A stretch of 64,000 bases of DNA from Megaleporinus macrocephalus. Lineage: Eukaryota > Chordata > Actinopteri > Characiformes > Anostomidae. Positions 10,761-23,136 of this stretch are shown piece by piece. The notes under the pieces were generated by a model, which was not told the origin of the DNA, searched no databases, and saw only the letters and a program-made list of their open reading frames with translations. The DNA lies in the NCBI GenBank assembly GCA_021613375.1, contig CM038710.1:32098695-32162694 (forward strand). Reading direction: 5' to 3'. The translations under genes were made by a program, and so were the position numbers. Numbering within the stretch: position 1 is the stretch's first letter; each line of letters starts with the position of its first letter.

Positions 10761-11475
10761 ACAGGCATTGTTTACAGTGTTCACAGACAGACAGTGTTTA
10801 CAGTGTTCACAGACAGGCAGTGTTTACAGTGTTCACAGACAGGCAGTGTTTACAGTGTTCACAGACAGGCAGTGTTTACAGTGTTCACAGACAGGCAGTG
10901 ATTACAGTGTTCACAGACAGACAGTGTTTACAGTGTTCACAGACAGGCAGTGTTTACAGTGTTCACTGACAGGCAGTGTTTACAGTGTTCACAGACAGGC
11001 AGTGTTTACAGTGTTCACTGACAGGCAGTGTTTACAGTGTTCACAGACAGGCAGTGTTTACAGTGTTCACTGACAGGCAGTGTTTACAGTGTTCACATAC
11101 AGGCAGTGTTTACAGTGTTCACTGACAGGCAGTGTTTACAGTGTTCACATACAGGCAGTGTTTACAGTGTTCACATACAGGCAGTGTTTACAGTGTTCAC
11201 ATACAGGCAGTGTTTACAGTGTTCACTGACAGGCAGTGTTTACAGTGTTCACATACAGGCAGTGTTTACAGTGTTCACAGACAGGCAGTGTTTACAGTGT
11301 TCACTGACAGGCAGTGTTTACAGTGTTCACATACAGGCAGTGTTTACAGTGTTCACTGACAGGCATTGTTTACAGTGTTCACTGACAGGCAGTGTTTACA
11401 GTGTTCACAGACAGGCAGTGTTTACAGTGTTCACTGACAGGCAGTGATTACAGTGTTCACTGACAGGCAGTGTTA
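10761..11475. repeat. 26-bp minisatellite, ~27 units
   Basis: The unit is GCAGTGTTTACAGTGTTCAC followed by AGACAG, CTGACAG or CATACAG variants. Because 26 is not a multiple of three, every frame cycles through 78 bp and yields the same 26-residue repeat. The resulting frames (10732-11073, 11028-11447 and others) are artefacts of the repeat. The AGACAG variant dominates the left third; CTGACAG and CATACAG dominate the middle and right. Confidence 0.97.
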
Positions 11476-13254
11476 ACTGACAATGGTTTGCTAAAGTATT
11501 ACTAAGCTCATACAGTGAGATCTATCATGAAAACATGCTGTTTTAAGTGCAATGTTGTTGAGGGGTTAAAGGTCATGGGCAGTCATTTGTGTTTTAAACT
11601 GTTGGACTGTATGGATGAATTCTTTTGGCAAACATCAAGTTATACTTCCTAGAACTATGCCTTTCTCCTGATTCTCCTTTCATATCATAGCCTGTGATAG
11701 CCAGGATCTGTTTCAGAATGAATGTATATTGGCAGCAATAAGGTTGATCAGGTAAAACACTAAATATTTTGTCCTGGTGTAGTTTTGATTCAAAAACAGG
11801 TCAAAGTACGTTTATAAACTGCTTTCTGTTATCATTTGCTTTTTATTTATTAGAATTTGTACATTATAATCATAAAATTGATTTGATTAGCCTAATAAAG
11901 TATTATAATTGACACCTGAAATGTTGTGCAAATTATTAATAAGTACAAATAGAAATAAATGTGCCCTTATGTGGCAACTGTATAATAAGGCAGTAATTAA
12001 ACCCAGTTATTTTGTAAAGCTACTGGATTCATAAAGATTAGTAAAGGAATTATAATACTTTAAAAAACACAAATTAAAGTGCTCTAGAATGGTTAGATAG
12101 TATTAACATTCTCAATAAAAATTCATAAAATGAATATAATGGTTAGTTCTAAAAGTACTTGGCTAATACAAAGCATTCAAAGCACATCATTAAATATGCT
12201 GTAGATAATGAATACAGTATTATTAAGTATAATTTATCCTGTCAAATGGTATGTGGTAGAGGTTGTACTGCAAAATTCTGTGAACATCTCTGCTTAAGAA
12301 CATACATAGGAAGAGAAAGGATTGTCTAAAGACAAAAGATCACAAAGAGCTATGTACAATTAGCAAGAAACTCTAGGTGTTCAGTGCCTGTCATTGGAAT
12401 TTGGTCCATCACACTGTAAAGATGTGAATGACTCAGTTACTAAAACTGCATTAAATGGAAGAACACCAACAGGATTCCTGTATGCAGAAAGTTGTGAAAT
12501 GAGCAGGTGAACCCAAGCAAGGGGGAAAACGAATCAAAAGAGGCAGAGAGCAAAGCTTGTGAATAAACGAACGCTGAGAAGAAAAATATCAATCTGAAGC
12601 CAATGAGCCACGGAAATCCAATAGGTCAGTGGGACTTTGACAAAATGGTGAGAAGCTAACTCCAACAACTGAGCATTAGAACTAAAAAAGCAAAGAGAAC
12701 AAGTAACAGAAACAGCTTGGGGACCTACAATAACTCTGAAGGAATTCAATCCATAAAAGATAAGTAAAGGGAGAGAAAAAGAATAGTGATAAGGAAGGCA
12801 GGCTCTTATTTTTCACAGCTGGCAACCTCAGCAAAATATAATTCAGCAAAACTTGGCTATGATCCCCATCCATCGCAGCACAGAAGATTCATTCAGGCTT
12901 CGCTGGCAGCCAGTGACAGTTCGAAATAGATACATATTACTGGTGAGTGAGGCGGGGTTTCAGCAACCTCGCTATCAGGTATCAGAAGATGACAAGCGAA
13001 ACTGGCAGAAAGAAATCCATTAGCTAAGCTGTTAGGACTTCTTAGACTGTTAAGACTTCTCAAACTGATAAAGGAATCAAAGAAGACCAAAAGCTATATA
13101 GCAGATCAAAAGGCAGCCTGCGTGAAGTGTAATTGCTATATTATCCTGGAGATGTAGACGTTTCGTACATACCAGAGAGTAATAGAGATATTATTTTAAA
13201 AGCTACTGGTAGATTTTTATGATCATGACACAAGTATTACATTTACTGACCACT
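11476..13254. other. No supported gene
   Basis: Very AT-rich to about 12250, then more balanced. Short reverse frames at 12534-12873 and 12893-13090 have no recognisable family and no splice context. Confidence 0.5.
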
Positions 13255-13875
13255 TTTAGGCATGCCCACCTTGTATCCACAGTCTTTGTCTGTTCTATCA
13301 ACTCCACTTACCATATAGGTGCTTTTTGTAGTTCTACAATTACAGACTGCAGCCCATCTGTTTCTCTGCATACTTTATCATTCCACTTTCACCCTGTTCT
13401 TCAGTGGTTAGGGACCCCACAGAGCTGGTATTATTTGGTTGGTAAGCTAGGTTGGTGGTGTGTTAGTTTGTGTTGGTATGAGTAGATCAGACACTGTCTA
13501 ATCACTGTGGCCACTCACTGTCCACTCTATTAGACACACCCACATTGCTGGTCCACCTTGTAGATGTAAAGACGTTGCTGCGTCTGTTGCTGCGTCTGTT
13601 GCTGCGTCTGTTGCTGCACAGTTTGTGTTGGTCGTCCTCCAGACCTTTACCTTTGGTCACAGGATGCTGCCCACAGGACACTCTTGGCTAAATATCCATG
13701 TTTGCTGAGCTATTCTCAGTCCAGCAGTGACACTGAGGTGTTTAAAAAACTCCAGCAGCACTGCTATCTCTGATCCACTCATACAAGCACAACACACACA
13801 TCACCACCATGTCAGTGTCCCACCACCTGCTCTTTGGTGGTCCTGTGGGGGTCCTAGCCATTGAAGATTAAATAA
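13255..13875. mobile_element. Long-inverted-repeat non-autonomous DNA transposon (family C)
   Basis: The left half reads CTCCACTTACCATATAGGTG, GTAGTTCTACAATTACAGAC and CATCTGTTTCTCTGCATACT. The right half reads GTGACACTGAGGTGTTTAAA and GATCCACTCATACAAGCAC. I recognise both as the two arms of a widespread fish element whose complete copies carry long terminal inverted repeats; this copy is degraded. A 12-bp unit (GTTGCTGCGTCT) is repeated about 3.5 times at 13573-13617 in the central part. Outer termini are eroded. Confidence 0.7.
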
Positions 13876-14093
13876 TAAAGTTTACATTCCAATAAGATCG
13901 GCATTTCATTCACATTAAATATAACAATATATCTGAGAACAGCACCATTTACAACCAAACACAATGCATATCTTGCATATCAGAGACCATCTTCTAATAT
14001 ATTTTACTTCTCGTCAAAGCTTTTTCAAAGTCACTGCCTTTATTATGCCAATTATTTTAAACGACACATTTTCAGTTTTCCAAGAAAAAAAAA

Positions 14094-14535
14094 ATCAGCC
14101 AGCATGTTTCCACACCTCCACCTCCAGTCTTAGAAGTTGGTTGCATTTGATGCTGAGGTCTAGACTTTGGACTGGCCAGTCAATCATTCTACGAGCACCA
14201 GCAGCTTCTTGTTTTGAGAAGTATAACGTTATCTTGGGTGCTTGGGGGGGGCATTATCTTGAGGTATAATTAAGTTCTACTAAATCATATGAGTTTCCAC
14301 GGGCAATTCATTATGTATTAAAATGAGTTTGTTTCTTGATGCCTTTAGTCAAAAACAATTTACAGATTCCAGATGTTGTACATCAGAAAACTTGCACTGA
14401 TCCTCCATCATGCTTGACTGGTGGTTGCAGACACGGTTTGAGGTGTCTTTGATTGATCTGACAGCCTACAAGCTGCCTTGTGTTACTTCCAAAGATCTGT
14501 AATATAGACTCATCAGACCATAACAAGTTGTTTGG
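14094..14535 (-). pseudogene. Tc1-like transposase relic (third subfamily)
   Basis: In reverse complement, 14375-14530 gives SDES-like, FGSNTRQLV and PVKHDGGSVQVF segments. These match the Tc1 transposase stretch from the first catalytic Asp to the VKHGGGSVMVW block. Further downstream on the same strand, 14160-14232 matches the region around the last catalytic residue. Sequence between them is deleted. Related remnants occur near 33080 and 53640. Confidence 0.65.
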
Positions 14536-14599
14536 GTAGTTGTTTGTGTGAAAGTACCGTTCTGAAGGGAAACACTTTAGGGAGCAGCTATTGCTGGGA

Positions 14600-15379
14600 G
14601 GACACCGTTGTAAGTCATTGGTTTAAAGATTGGAAAGATAAAAGAGTTAAAGTGGCTCATAGTGAAATACAAAGTTGACAAATTAAATACTGATAGATTG
14701 GATGCTTTTGTGTAATCTCTTTAAGAAATGTATATTTCTTGCTTTCTCTGATGCTGGATTATAAATAACTTACACTTAATGGCTGTTTTGACTGGAAATC
14801 AAAGAAGTGAGACTGTAGTCTCTGACTTATATGCAGCACTGTCATTTTTAATAAATGAATACTAAGCTAAGTTTGTGTGCCCAGTAGATTTAGTAGATTT
14901 TCAGAATACAATTAGTACAAGAATAGGGTAAAAAAAACATACAAAGTGTTGCTTGTTTGCAAGCACACACAGCATCGACGGCAGTGAGAAGCGTGATAGA
15001 GCGTTTTGTTCATAACAGAAATGATGGGAAAAGAAATCAGTCACTAGGACTGTCTTCAAGAGTGGATTTACCTGAGGCTCCAGCACTTTAATGAACATAA
15101 AGCACACAGGATTATTAGCAACACTGCTTCTGTCTTCAGCTTGCCTTGGCTCAATGATTGAAAGAGTGATTGTAGTAATAAAAGACAAATTAAACACATA
15201 AAGTACTGGCTCTGGCTCCAGCAGTGACTAACTAAAGGAATAATCGCCCCAGAAGATTTCAAATAAGAGAAATTTTGAAGGACCAGATTTCTAGAAGGAT
15301 TTTGTGCATATTTAAAATGAAGTTTTAATATTACTAATACAGAAATCATAGATTAAAATAAAAAATGAAATTATATGTC
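14600..15379. other. No supported gene
   Basis: AT-rich sequence with no recognised repeat. Overlapping reverse frames at 14901-15349 lack support. Confidence 0.45.
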
Positions 15380-15384
15380 CATTT

Positions 15385-16235
15385 AAAATTTGATGCCAGC
15401 AACATTTTTCAAAAAAAAAGTTGGGACAGTGGTGTTATACTAAAAAACACCTAGAGTAATATCCATCCATTCATTATTACAGGGGGGCTGGAGCCAATCC
15501 CAGTTTCATTGGGCGAAGGCGGGGTACACCATGGACAGTTCGCCAGTCCATCACATGGCCAACACTCACTCACATCTACGGGCAATTTAGAGTGACCGAT
15601 CAACCTATCATGCTTGTCTTTGGACATGTGGGAGGAAACCGGAGTACCTGGAGGAAACCAACTCAAGCACCGGGAGAACATACACACTCCACACAGAACA
15701 GCCCGGACCGGGAATCCAACCCAGATCATCTTGCTATCAGGCGACAGTGCTAAACACTACACCACCGTGATAAACACTACACCACCGTGCTAACCACTAC
15801 ACCACCTGCCGCCGACCTGAAGTAATATCCCACTACTAATTAGGTAGTTGGCACCAGGTCAGTAACATGATTCGGTATAAAAAAAATAATAAAACAACAG
15901 AGGCCTTAAAAAGTAAATATGAGGAGGTCACCACTCTGTAAAAGACTTTGTATGCAAATTCAAGAAAAACATCTTTCAAAATAAAATAGCAAAGAACTTG
16001 TGGATTTCATCACCTGCAGTATATACTATCACTAAAAGATTTAGAGAATCCAGAGAAATCTCTGTAAATACGGGACAAGGTCCTCAAAAACAGACACGAT
16101 TCTTTAATGGAAATCATCAAAATCAATGTCTGCGAACACAGTCGCTGCATAGTCAAACTCAAACCTACAGAGAAGAAACCATTTAAACAGGATCCAGAAA
16201 CACTGCCGTCTTCTCGGAGCCTGAGCTCAATTAAG
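15385..16235 (+). pseudogene. Tc1-like element with transposase N-terminal relic, split by a SINE
   Basis: The left portion has AAAAAGTTGGGACAG, part of a terminal repeat I know from a fish Tc1-like family. After the SINE insertion come AACATGATTCGGTATAAAAA, GAGGAGGTCACCACTCTGTA (start of the transposase region) and the helix-turn-helix-like frame at 15998-16186 (ITKRFRESREISVNTGQG). The match continues through ATCCAGAAACACTGCCGTC to about 16230 and then stops. The DDE catalytic half is absent. Stops and frameshifts are frequent. Confidence 0.75.
15465..15820 (-). mobile_element. tRNA-derived SINE with 10-bp target duplication
   Basis: The 356-bp insert is flanked by AGTAATATCC at 15455-15464 and 15821-15830. 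On the reverse strand it begins with a tRNA-like head (GGCGGCA, then an A-box-like GGTGGTGTAGTGGTTAGCAC and a B-box-like GGGTTGGATTCC). A body with GTTTCCTCCAGGTACTCCGG and GTGTACCCCGCCTTCGCCC follows. The 20-bp A-box segment occurs three times in tandem (about 15745-15806). The SINE lies inside a Tc1-like element, so it is the younger insertion. Confidence 0.88.
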
Positions 16236-16399
16236 ACGGACTGAATAGGGGTTTAAATGGTTCGCTACTGGTTCGCTACAGGGTGGGACCAGTTTTAAAA
16301 CTACAATAATTAGAGTTCAAATATGAAAGTGAGCAACCTGAAGACAGTCCATAATGTTTTATACATTTTGTTTAATCTTTTTATTTCAAACCAATATAT

Positions 16400-16450
16400 C
16401 TACAGTGCTGCTTGAAAGTTTGCAAACCCTAAAGGAAGTAAAATATGAGT
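16400..16450 (+). mobile_element. Tc1-like terminal repeat fragment
   Basis: ACAGTGCTGCTTGAAAGTTT followed by GCAAACCCT matches a terminal repeat I recognise from fish Tc1-like elements. The remainder of an element is not clear. Confidence 0.4.
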
Positions 16451-16859
16451 TTCTGCATAAGTTTAAAAATAATAAAATAATATCAGATATGGAAGCTTTA
16501 GCAAATGTTCTGGCCGGAAGACTAATGCTAGTCCATTCATTCATTATTTCCAACTAATCACTGAACTACACTCTTTAAAATCATTTTACTTGTCTATGCC
16601 TTCTGCTGCCTTCAGGTGCCAATGTTTCTACGTTCCCCTTCTTCCTTACCACCACCCCCATTTTTCCAGGCAGGATCTGCAAGGGTCTCTGCACTTCAAG
16701 ACTTGGACCGAATCTCCCTTTACTTCTGGCTTTTTCTGCTAGAACCTAGGTCATAACAATAGGTAAAGAGACCACCTTCCCCACCCCCACCCCCCCAAAA
16801 AAATACCCAAACAAACAAAAAACAAAACAAAAACAAAAAGTAACATGATCCAACATTAA

Positions 16860-18955
16860 ATGTCTTTGTTCATAAAAGTATCTGAACCTTCAGAGTGATC
16901 AGTTCGTTATAGATACTATTTATGGAATCAATGGGATGCCAGTGTTTAAAAAACATTAAAATCCACACACAGCACACTTCATTCATACCCACAGCCCAAC
17001 AGTGAGTAGGGGCACCTTTTTTATCTTTATTAATGTCTGATCATGGTTCAGCACTGATGTGTTAGATAATGGATTAGGTTATGTATCAATTCACACCTAC
17101 ACTCTAAAAAAGACCCAAAAACTGTAGAGAGACTCTAGAGAGAATAGTTTGTCCCACACTAAACACAAACTCCCTTGGCAATGTTTTTCAACTGTTTGAA
17201 GCCATCGGTGATGGTGGAACTCTTCTTTCAGTAAAAGTGTTACGACCTGGTCTAGGTCAGGCCGCAACACATGTAATGAAACTAGATAATGACTTGACCC
17301 AGGCCAAAATAACAAACAAACCCCACACTAACTATTTGACAGACACTGACTAACCTACAACAAAAAACAAACAAAAACTGGAGTGGAGCAGACAGGAATC
17401 CCAGACTGGACCCTAAACAGTGGATAGAAACACAGAAAGAACACACAAACACACAACAATATTCATAACAAAACGATTGTCAGCAAGTTTAACCCACTCA
17501 AAGAAATTGAAGAGGAAACTTTCCCATACTTTCTCACTTTATGTGTTCAATGATTTGTTGGTTTGTTTGGTTTTTCATTTAGAACCTTTTTTTTTGCTTT
17601 GCTCAGAAGTGTATACTACACCATGCTGTACTGGAATTATTCTCATTATTCTCATTATTAGCATTTAACCTTAGTAACACCTATAAATCTATATAAGGTC
17701 TAAATAAATAATATCTATGCTATCATATGATCAGTTGGTAACAGGAATAGTTCAAGTAGTCAACTTGTTAGCTCATAAAGCTGACGGAACTAACTATAAG
17801 GGGTGGGAGGAGAGAGAGAGCGCATGCGAGAGAGACGAAGGGAGAGAGACGAAGGGAGAGAGACGGAGGGCAAATAACATGAAAGAGCAACAGGACATTG
17901 TATATTCCAGAAACTCCTCTCTTTGATTCAAGAGCAACATCCCCCGAGGACAGAGACAGTATATGTGTGTAACAGAGAGAAAGCAAGCATGAGATAGAAG
18001 GAAAGTAAAGAGAGAGAGAGAGAATTCTCAGAGGGTTGCAGTGAGCACATACTTAGCTTTCAGTATAATAAAATGAAGTAGCAGCACATGCACAATACTC
18101 TGTGACTGCCACTCAAGAATGTCGAATGGTTTTGGAATCTTCAAGTGCACTAGACGCAGGGTTTTTTCTTTTTTTTGAGCACATCAGAAAACGATGAAAT
18201 GTGAAGAATGCAGCCATAGCCTATGAAGCTTCAAATGTCCTCAGCATAAAATAGAGCGCAGTGCCCGTGAAGCTCTGAAGATCAGCCCTTAGAGAAGTAA
18301 TTGAGTGGACTATTTGATGATCATGCTTTGGAATGGAGGGATGATAAATGGGGCTTGCATTCAGGAAATGAAGTGCAGAACCAGACAGCTTTTCCTAACA
18401 AAAAGTAAACAAAAAGGGTTGTGATGTCTTAGACGAACCACTTTTGGTTCCCTAAAGAACCTTTAAATAGTGGGTACCACTTGTATAAAGAAGTGGGTGA
18501 GTGCAAAGAACCCTAAAATTGACATAAGATATTCACATTATTTGAATTACAGGAGAGCCAATCAGAAGAAAGGACATATGCTCATTTCAGCCTTAAATGC
18601 GCAGTAGTTAATCTAGCTCGTTTAACTCTAAAGACTAAAGGTATCTATGAATTATGACTGTATGTGATACATGAACTTACGCAGACGTTATAGGGACTAG
18701 ACTTCAGGCACAGAATTATTTTATTTTTTACCCCCCTCTTCGGAGGACTATTAATTCTTTGTATTATTTATTTCACTACAGCAATCAATATACTGCAACA
18801 TTTTTTTTCTTGTTCATGCAGATAGGGTTGGGGGGTTCTGAACTGGAGGGACCGGGAAGTGAAATGTAGGAGGAGGTGCAAGAGGGTAAATAAAGTGGAA
18901 CAAATAAAAAATCAGAAAACATACAAACAAACAAATAAACAAACAACTAAAAAAA
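16860..18955. other. No supported gene; purine-rich tracts
   Basis: Contains GA-rich tracts at 17808-17870 and 18008-18024. A TGTTACGACCTGG start at 17238 is reminiscent of an LTR edge, but no matching end was found. No exon is supported. Confidence 0.4.
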
Positions 18956-18963
18956 ACGTATGT

Positions 18964-18967
18964 ATAC

Positions 18968-18999
<32 letters not shown>

Positions 19000-19004
19000 T
19001 ATAT
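18964..19004. repeat. (TA)n microsatellite
   Basis: TA dinucleotide run with one interruption. Confidence 0.9.
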
Positions 19005-19144
19005 CAGTTTATACCTAAACAGAAACATGAACACAACATTTTATTCAATGATGTTCACCTATTTATTCATGTGTGTGTGTATTTTTTTTTTTTTTGAGAA
19101 TTTAAAAAAGAGAGAAAAAACAGACAGACAAAAAACAGAAAAAC

Positions 19145-19345
19145 AAGTATCTTCAAAATTGCAACACAGGAGAGACCAAAAACATACTTTACTTTCCATT
19201 TAATCAAATCCAGTCCATTCATCATTAAATTGTCACTCAAGGTAAACGGCAGCTGTTGTATTCAAATGATCTAGAAAACTTCACATCTTCAAAAATGTAG
19301 ATGCATGTTTTTCATTGGACAGCGACAATATGGGCCTTTTAAACC
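19145..19345. mobile_element. MITE copy (family A), degraded
   Basis: Landmarks AGTCCATTCATCATTAAATT, CAGCTGTTGTATTCAAATGA and CATGTTTTTCATTGGACAGC correspond to those in the 28828-29053 copy. The right terminal repeat is preserved; the left one is eroded. Confidence 0.55.
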
Positions 19346-20404
19346 TTTAGACGCTCTAAATGGAATCAAAAGTGATTTTTCTGTGGTATCGCTCAAAACA
19401 CCTGTAACATCTTCAGTAAGTGAGTAGTTGTTAGACCATTTCAGGCACTTTTATGTTATTTATGCTATAATTCCTTCTATACAGTGACACAATAGGGACA
19501 CAACTCTTACCAGGCTGAAACAGTCACACAGGACGCAGCCCTTAATTACTTAAATTCCACTAATAATTCAAACCTATGACTAAATGGTTGAGATGGCTAA
19601 ATAAAGTCATGGTTTGATGTGAAATGCTCCATTCAGGTGAAACATACCAAGTCAGAATTGTTTGCAGTGGTGGTGATAGAAGCCAGACGTCTGAGGAGTT
19701 TGATGCCTCTGAAAGCTCCATCACAGAAAGTTTTTTAGATGAAATGATATGATGTATGCTGACTGACACAATATTTTACAGTAGTATAGTGATAAAAGTT
19801 TGGTCTAAAATTTAGAAGACATTCAAATTCACTGGTGGTTTTGGGAAGTAAAAAATACAGCCATTTTTGTGTTGTAAACATTGTGAACCCTGAGTCAGCA
19901 AGTTTCTCTGCAAATGCACCGTTTCACATCAAAGCTCTCTGAATGATTTTGTAAATTTCTCAACCAATGAATTATGCAGAAATTTTGAATAATCTGTGGG
20001 ATTCCCCTTCCATTCAGCTCTTCTGAGCAAAGAATGTCCAAAGCCTTAAACCCTCTTTCTCTTTTAAAAATATAATTTGCTCATAGGGGATGAATTAATA
20101 TATTAATATGCGGTACTTTACAGCCCTGTTTCCAATAAATAATTAATGCATCCAGCAGTTTTGCTGAGGAAGTATTGTTGAGGAAGATTTAGACACATTT
20201 TATTAAAAAAAGACTCTCTGAGATAAAAGAAAATTGATTAAAAATAGTGGATCACTAAACTTAAAGTGTATGATTGCATTTAGGTTATTGTACGATTCAT
20301 GGAGCGTTCATTAAGTTATGTAAAGTTATTGATGTTTGTTTAAAGCCTTTTTGGACAGAATTTGTATGTACTCGGGTCAGTTTCAGACAGAAATTTACTG
20401 TATA

Positions 20405-20850
20405 TGTCCTCTACCTCACAGAGGTATCATTTTGGACAGCTTCCTCCACCAGTCGTTCCCAGCACACCCTCACTGTTAGCCTACCAGGTCTAACCACCAG
20501 TCTTCCCTGCCCTCTGATCCTACTCACCACTAGATGGTGATTGATTGACAGCTCAGTACCTTTCTTCACTAGAGAGTACAGACAACTCTCTCATCTGCCA
20601 GGACAAACTCCAACTTCACAGCTGCCAGCAGTGGGCTTATGAGAATCCCCTCCACCCACCCGGTGCCTCTCACCATGTGCCTCTCACCATGTGCCTCTCA
20701 CCATGTGCAACTTCAGAGTATGAGAGGGACCAGCCCCTGTAAAGGAGTCTGGCTCCAGAGCCAACACTGTGAATGGAGAAGAATCCTTCTATATCTCGTT
20801 GGTTACCTCTCTATTTCCCGCATTGGCTCCAGTTATACAGGCCTTCATCT
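20405..20850 (-). pseudogene. Non-LTR retrotransposon (LINE) endonuclease-domain relic
   Basis: On the reverse strand, 20410-20575 reads as a continuous peptide including VKKGTELSINHHLVVSRIRG, then RLTVRVCWERLVEEAVQND. This resembles the end of a LINE apurinic-type endonuclease domain, where the family usually has ELS-DHHLVV; the conserved Asp is Asn here. Sequence at 20730-20840 (GGCTCCAGAGCCA and following) matches another portion of the same LINE as I recall it. A 14-bp unit near 20661-20710 is repeated about four times. The reverse transcriptase is absent. Confidence 0.65.
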
Positions 20851-20859
20851 TAGCAATAA

Positions 20860-22090
20860 GTGTTTTTTTTACTAGTAACAGCACTAAATATCCTTAGAAC
20901 ATATGTAAATAAGCAATAATGCAACACAAAATAGCATAAATATCTAATTTTGAAAGAAGTAGATAATATCTTGTGTGCCAGTGTTGGAAAGGGTTAAATG
21001 AACACACTGACATATGTGAAAACACTGCTTACTCTATCAATACTACTTGAATATTTAAAAATTAAAGTGTTTTACAGAGCAAATAAAAGCTTCTTGTTTG
21101 GAAAAATAGCTTTTTATATATATTAATGTCCCCAAGTGCATGTTTGCATAATACTGTATTTTCTATCTTTGTATGATTTCTCCTGACATTTCAACTCATT
21201 TTAACACATATTTGCTTGACCAGTTAGGAGTTTTTAATGGTTATACTCTCTTCATTCCAATAGACAGCAAGTATGGGAATAGCTGCCCAGGGTCATTGCT
21301 AAAGACAGAAAAGACATACTTGACTTTAAGGACTTTGGCTACACGCACACTGCAATGGCAAAAGGCCAAACTACACTTGGCCAGAGCTAATGCCACTGTC
21401 CTGTTCATTACCTCTGAACTACACACTGCAGTATCTCTGCTATACCTCATGTGTGCTCTGTAACAGTTTTCCTAAACTGCATCCCTCAGACTTACATCAC
21501 ATGATTAGTCGGGTCTTTTTAGTTTGGTCACTTTCTCACACCCACACCTAAAGAAGCCAACCAGACCTATTAGTCCTCCAAAGCCCAAAGCTGTTTGTGT
21601 TCCTCAGAAAAGAAATCACAAAATAGTCAAACAAAATAATATCTAATGCCCGATGATTTACATTCGCATGTATGTACAAGCACACATATGTCGCTGTTAT
21701 ATCAAATTCCCCCAATTTTTTTTCTTACTTTTCAATCAGTTTATGTCATTTAATGGATCAGTAGCAATGGTGTACTTACCTTTTTTTATTGGCCCCTAAT
21801 ACAAGGCTTGCACTGCGCATCAGGAGTGCTGGAAGATTTTCTGGTTGGTAGCTTGACCTGTCCAGGTCAGTTCCACTAAAGATGAACTACAGAAACATAA
21901 TGAGCTAACCTCCCCCACGCCGCTGCCCCGAAAAGCTCTCACAAGACTGATCTTAAAGCACATTCAGTCTTAAAACGAGGTTAAACCAGTAATAAACAAT
22001 AAGAAATGCACAATAAGTTATACTAAATCAGAAACCTGACGCAGAGCTGGTGAGCTAGCACAGTTAGTTAACTAACCCACAACATCATAA
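20860..22090. other. No supported gene
   Basis: The frame at 21173-21463 is open for 96 codons with mixed composition, but matches nothing I recognise and has no clear splice sites. The rest is AT-rich. Confidence 0.4.
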
Positions 22091-22104
22091 TTTGTGTTTA
22101 CATA

Positions 22105-22345
22105 CACACACATCAGCCATAATATTGAAATCTTCTTGTATGTATGCACATTGTCAATTTTATCAGGTCCATTTATAATACAGGAGCATATTGTAGATCT
22201 AGATTTACAGACTGTGGTTCATCTGTTTCTCCACCACAGAGCAGTTATTATTAGGATGGTGCATCATTCTATGGTGATGTTGTGGGTCCTGACCATTAGA
22301 AAGAATGGGGTGAAACAAACGAAACGAATCAGATGAACTACATTT
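22105..22345. mobile_element. Fragment of long-inverted-repeat transposon (family C)
   Basis: CATCAGCCATAATATTGAAA resembles the family terminus. CATCTGTTTCTCCACCACAG and GTGGGTCCTGACCATTAGAA resemble interior parts seen at 13255-13875. Heavily diverged. Confidence 0.5.
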
Positions 22346-22710
22346 TAAACTGATTTTACATATACAGTACTCTCTTTGTGCTCAGGCTGGTTACATTTTT
22401 AATTTTGTAAAATTAGAAATGAATTTCACATTCATATTTTCATTACATTCATACACATTTAATTCATATTTTTGAGACTTTCCAAAGTACTTCCAGTTCC
22501 AGGCAATACAGGCATTACATCATAATGTAACAATGTGCCTGAGCTGATTGCTGTCATACTCCATGATTGATATTGACATAAGGTAAGCTATATGATTATA
22601 CATGATGCATTTGTTTTGCACTGGGGTCCAGTAGATCTCAGTTACACTACTGATAAATAGAGAATATTAAATGTGTTGCTTGTAATAATGTTGGTGTTGT
22701 TTTTGACTTA

Positions 22711-23136
22711 AAACACTAACTTACATTACATGTTCGGGTTACACTAACTTACATTACACGTTCAGTTACACTAACTTACATTACACGTTCAGTTACATTA
22801 ACTTACATTATACGTTTGGTTACATTAACTTACATTACATGTTCGGTTATATTAACTTACATTACACGTTCAGTTACACTAACTTACATTACACGTTCAG
22901 TTACACTAACTTACATTACACGTTCGGTTATATTAACTTACATTACACGTTCGGGTTACACTAACTTACATTACACGTTCAGTTACACTAACTCACATTA
23001 CACGTTCAGTTACATTAACTTACATTACACGTTCAGTTACGCTAACTTACATTACACGTTCAGTTACATTAACTTACATTATACGTTTGGTTACATTAAC
23101 TTAGATTACACGTTCGGTTACATTAACTTACATTAA
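22711..23136. repeat. 27-bp minisatellite, ~15-16 units
   Basis: The unit GTTACACTAACTTACATTAC plus ACGTTCA or ACGTTCG repeats head to tail. The period is nine codons, giving a spurious 106-codon frame at 22816-23136. Some units are 28 bp (CGGGTT instead of CGGTT). Confidence 0.97.

Noticed and set aside
10732..11475. CRISPR-like array (regular repeats)
   Set aside because: Units are contiguous with no unique spacers and the genome is eukaryotic; it is a minisatellite.
15700..15820. Functional tRNA gene on the reverse strand
   Set aside because: A- and B-box-like sequences are present, but the head belongs to a SINE with target duplications and cannot form a complete tRNA.
17238..17420. LTR beginning TGTTACGACC
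   Set aside because: No matching CA end, polyadenylation signal or flank duplication was found.
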